NCBI RefSeq assembly: GCF_050314255.1
Contig: NZ_JBNPMZ010000028.1
Span: forward strand, 1-31,762
DNA: 31,762 bases
Source: Claveliimonas sp034178805
GTDB lineage: Bacteria; Bacillota; Clostridia; Lachnospirales; Lachnospiraceae
Reading direction: 5' to 3'
Below the pieces are notes generated by a model. It was not told the origin of the DNA, did not search any database, and was given only the letters and a program-made list of their open reading frames with translations. Position 1 is the first letter of the stretch; every line of letters starts with the position of its first letter. Of this stretch, positions 29,702 to 31,762 are shown one piece after another. A program made the position numbers and the translations under genes.

Positions 29702-29968
29702 TTGAGCTTTACCATTATCGCACTTGTTTTAACTGCCTTTGTATTAATTTTGTCACTTTATATGCTGTATTGTGCAGAGGAACAGTATCTTGTGGATAAA
29801 TACAAACAAAACAAAGATGCTTTTGCAACAGTTAAGACGGAACTGCTATATTTACTGGAACAAAAAAATGCGGATGAGTTAAATTTAGAGGTAAGCTACG
29901 ACTCAGAAGGAAAAAGAAAAATTCATATCAAAAATTATATGGAACACTTGACAACTAGTAACCACTAG
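29702..29968 (+). CDS. Small protein with N-terminal TM helix
   Basis: 88 aa from TTG 29702; no better start is present and the ribosome site (CAGGAT) is weak. A membrane helix (IIALVLTAFVLILSLYML) is followed by charged helices (KYKQNKDAFATVKTELLYLL). It ends just inside the following promoter region: its last codons overlap TTGACA and the first operator. Its expression is uncertain. Confidence 0.45.
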   Translation: MSFTIIALVLTAFVLILSLYMLYCAEEQYLVDKYKQNKDAFATVKTELLYLLEQKNADELNLEVSYDSEGKRKIHIKNYMEHLTTSNH

Positions 29969-30003
29969 TCTATAATATACTAAAACTAGTGATTACTAGT
30001 TTT
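29948..30003 (+). promoter_or_regulatory. Consensus promoter with two TetR operators
   Basis: TTGACA (29948-29953), 17 bp, TATAAT (29971-29976). Operator 1 fills the spacer: ACTAGT-AACC-ACTAGT (29954-29969). Operator 2 lies just after the start region: AAAACTAGT-GATT-ACTAGTTTT (29982-30003), a perfect 9-bp inverted repeat. Centres are 31 bp apart, three helical turns. The TetR gene at 30038 is the probable repressor. Confidence 0.85.
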
Positions 30004-30037
30004 GGGTTTGCTTTAAAAGGGGACGAGGAGGAATGAT

Positions 30038-30661
30038 ATGACAACAAAGGAGAAGATTACAGAAGAAGCACTAACTCTTTTTGCGGAAAAGGGCTATAAA
30101 GGTACAAGTGTCAAGAATATTGCAGATGCGGTTGGAATTAAGGATGCTTCTTTATATAACCATTTCAAGAGTAAGCAGGAGATTTTTGATTCCATTGTGG
30201 AACTGGTTTCAAAACATATTTCCGGACTTTCTGAGACCTTGGGAGTGCCTCAGTATGATAAACCGGATACTCCGGCTTCTGGATTTTTCATAAAACTTGA
30301 TTTAGATGGGCTGAAAAAAATCACGAGGGAGTCGTTTGTATTCTATCTCACGGATCCGTATATTTCCCGATTCTGGAGGATTGCCCATATGGAGCAATAT
30401 GCAAATCCGGAGATTTATGCCATGTTCCGAAAAATATTTATGGAAGATGCGATTTCCTATCAGGAGAAGCTTTTTAAGGAAATGATGGAACAGGGAGTCT
30501 TTTACCCCGGGGATGCAAGAGCAACGGCGATCAGTTTCTATTCGCCAATCTATTTGCTTTTGTCCATGTACAGTAATCAGCCGGAACGTAAAGAAGAGGC
30601 ACTTGAGATACTTGACAGACAGGTAGAAGAATTCTTTCGAATTTATCGAAAAAAGGATTAG
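30038..30661 (+). CDS. TetR/AcrR regulator, paralog of the one at 16185
   Basis: 207 aa. HTH from TEEALTLFAEKGYKGTSVKNIA to VGIKDASLYNHFKSKQEIFD; the helical ligand domain includes SFVFYLTDPYISRFWRI and LFKEMMEQGVF. Length and motif order match the TetR at 16185. It probably represses itself and the radical SAM gene 16 bp downstream through the ACTAGT operators. GGACGAGGAGG lies before ATG 30038. The inducer is unknown. Confidence 0.88.
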   Translation: MTTKEKITEEALTLFAEKGYKGTSVKNIADAVGIKDASLYNHFKSKQEIFDSIVELVSKHISGLSETLGVPQYDKPDTPASGFFIKLDLDGLKKITRESFVFYLTDPYISRFWRIAHMEQYANPEIYAMFRKIFMEDAISYQEKLFKEMMEQGVFYPGDARATAISFYSPIYLLLSMYSNQPERKEEALEILDRQVEEFFRIYRKKD

Positions 30662-30677
30662 AAAGTGGAGGAAAAAA

Positions 30678-31762
30678 ATGGGAGCAACGATGGAGTTACA
30701 GACATATTTGACAGCCGGTGTGGAAAATATTATGAAAAATGCAGTAAAAGTCACTTTAACAAATCCGGCACAAAGTATTTTCATGGCAAGGTTTGCAATG
30801 GCAGTAAAAGTCGCATCCGAAAAAAGGCTTGTTTTGGAAAAGAAAGGAGAACATATTCCGGCATTTTTAATTGCCAGCATTACAAGTAGCTGTAATCTGC
30901 ACTGTGCCGGATGCTATGCCAGGGCCGTTCATTCCTGTGCAGATACAGTACCTGTGGAACAGCTTTCTGCACATGAGTGGGATCATATCTTTGAAGAGGC
31001 AGAAGAGATGGGAATCAGCTTTATTCTTCTGGCAGGGGGCGAACCAATGATTCGCCGGGATGTGATGGAAAAGGCTGGAGAACGGCAAAAAATAATGTTT
31101 CCGATTTTTACAAATGGTACTCTTATGGATGATACATATATCCGGATGATGAAAAAAAGCAGAAACCTTATTCCGATATTCAGTATCGAAGGAAAAGAAA
31201 AACAGACGGATGCACGGAGAGGAGAAGGAGTATATGAAAAGGTCTTCTCTGCCATGGAGAAACTGCAGAAAGAAAAACTGCTGTTTGGGTCTTCTGTAAC
31301 AGTCACAACAGATAATCTGGAAGAGGTGACATCAGATGAATTTATTGAAAAACTGGAACAGCGAGACTGTAAAGCTCTAATCTTTGTAGAATTCGTACCA
31401 ATGTCACAGGAACTTAAGAGCCTGGCACCGGGTGATAAAGAGAGAGAGTATTTAGAACAGCGCCTTGATGAAATCAGAGATAAATATCAGAATATGATCT
31501 TTTTGTCATTCCCTGGAGATGAAAAATCGTCCGGTGGCTGTATTGCTGCAGGCAGAGGATTCTTTCATATCAATTCCCATGGCGGTGCAGAACCATGTCC
31601 GTTTTCGCCATATTCGGATGTGAATGTGAAAAATACGTCTCTAAGGGACGCATTGCAATCAGAATTGTTTACAAAATTACGGAACAGCGGTACGTTGACG
31701 GAGAATCATACTGGAGGCTGCGTGTTATATGAGAACCGGGAAAAAGTAGAAAGTTACTTTAT
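30678..31762 (+). CDS. Radical SAM/SPASM-like protein, cut by the window end
   Basis: At least 361 aa, incomplete at the 3' end. After a helical N-terminus (1-60), SSCNLHCAGCYARA holds the CxxxCxxC cluster motif (C72, C76, C79) that binds SAM and a 4Fe-4S cluster, then LLAGGEPMIRRD (GGE motif). Later cysteines (SSGGCIAAGRG, GGAEPCPFSPYSD, GGCVLYENRE) resemble a SPASM-type accessory-cluster region. It could modify a peptide or be a redox enzyme; no precursor peptide was seen nearby. GTGGAGG precedes ATG 30678. Likely repressed by the TetR just upstream. Confidence 0.88.
   Translation, partial: MGATMELQTYLTAGVENIMKNAVKVTLTNPAQSIFMARFAMAVKVASEKRLVLEKKGEHIPAFLIASITSSCNLHCAGCYARAVHSCADTVPVEQLSAHEWDHIFEEAEEMGISFILLAGGEPMIRRDVMEKAGERQKIMFPIFTNGTLMDDTYIRMMKKSRNLIPIFSIEGKEKQTDARRGEGVYEKVFSAMEKLQKEKLLFGSSVTVTTDNLEEVTSDEFIEKLEQRDCKALIFVEFVPMSQELKSLAPGDKEREYLEQRLDEIRDKYQNMIFLSFPGDEKSSGGCIAAGRGFFHINSHGGAEPCPFSPYSDVNVKNTSLRDALQSELFTKLRNSGTLTENHTGGCVLYENREKVESYF

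Overview
The window looks like an accessory region of a low-to-moderate-GC Clostridia genome, most likely a gut Lachnospiraceae. This rests on AGGAGG-type ribosome binding sites, sigma-A promoters, and families common there (DUF3784, DUF998, TIGR04076, EFR1 ferredoxins, Rpn-type nuclease relics). No rRNA, tRNA, CRISPR array or intact mobile element was found. All intact genes read on the + strand; the only clear minus-strand gene is an Rpn relic.

Region 1 (1-9.7 kb) is a tightly packed, same-direction row of small unrelated accessory genes with good ribosome binding sites but almost no internal promoters: a DUF1905/C39-like fusion, an NT5C-type HAD phosphatase, three GNAT acetyltransferases, a DUF3267 metalloprotease-like protein, a seven-helix protein with a presenilin/SPP-like arrangement of aspartates, an alkyltransferase-like protein, TIGR04076, a P-loop kinase, DUF3784, DUF1330, a metallo-beta-lactamase-fold hydrolase, an XRE regulator with 20 glycine pentads, and an alpha/beta hydrolase.

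Region 2 (9.7-12.5 kb) holds a TetR-CPBP protease pair, a small cysteine-containing gene, and a graveyard: a broken XRE gene and a gutted Rpn gene.

Region 3 (12.5-19.1 kb) is a set of small inducible units, each with its own regulator: an ABC exporter with a MerR regulator and a 19-bp-spacer promoter; a MarR (with an internal deletion) plus flavodoxin; and a TetR plus flavodoxin, DUF998 and VOC genes. A GH3 glycosidase scrap lies between the first two.

Region 4 (19.1-25.5 kb) contains a decayed copy and an intact copy of an EFR1 flavodoxin-ferredoxin gene, a relic of a second pentad-repeat regulator, a membrane-anchored hydrolase with an XRE-AbrB regulator, a frameshifted CPBP protease with an HTH regulator, and a YdcF-type membrane protein.

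Region 5 (25.5-31.8 kb) has an MFS transporter, a small protein, an ECF-type S component, a stand-alone FabF, membrane proteins, and a TetR followed by a radical SAM gene that runs off the end.

The most interesting signals are the candidate GxGD intramembrane aspartyl protease, the perfect pentad-repeat regulator with a second decayed copy, matching 6-4-6 operators in front of two related TetR genes, a MarR lacking its recognition-helix region, and an unusually high number of relics and fusions, which indicate fast gene turnover.
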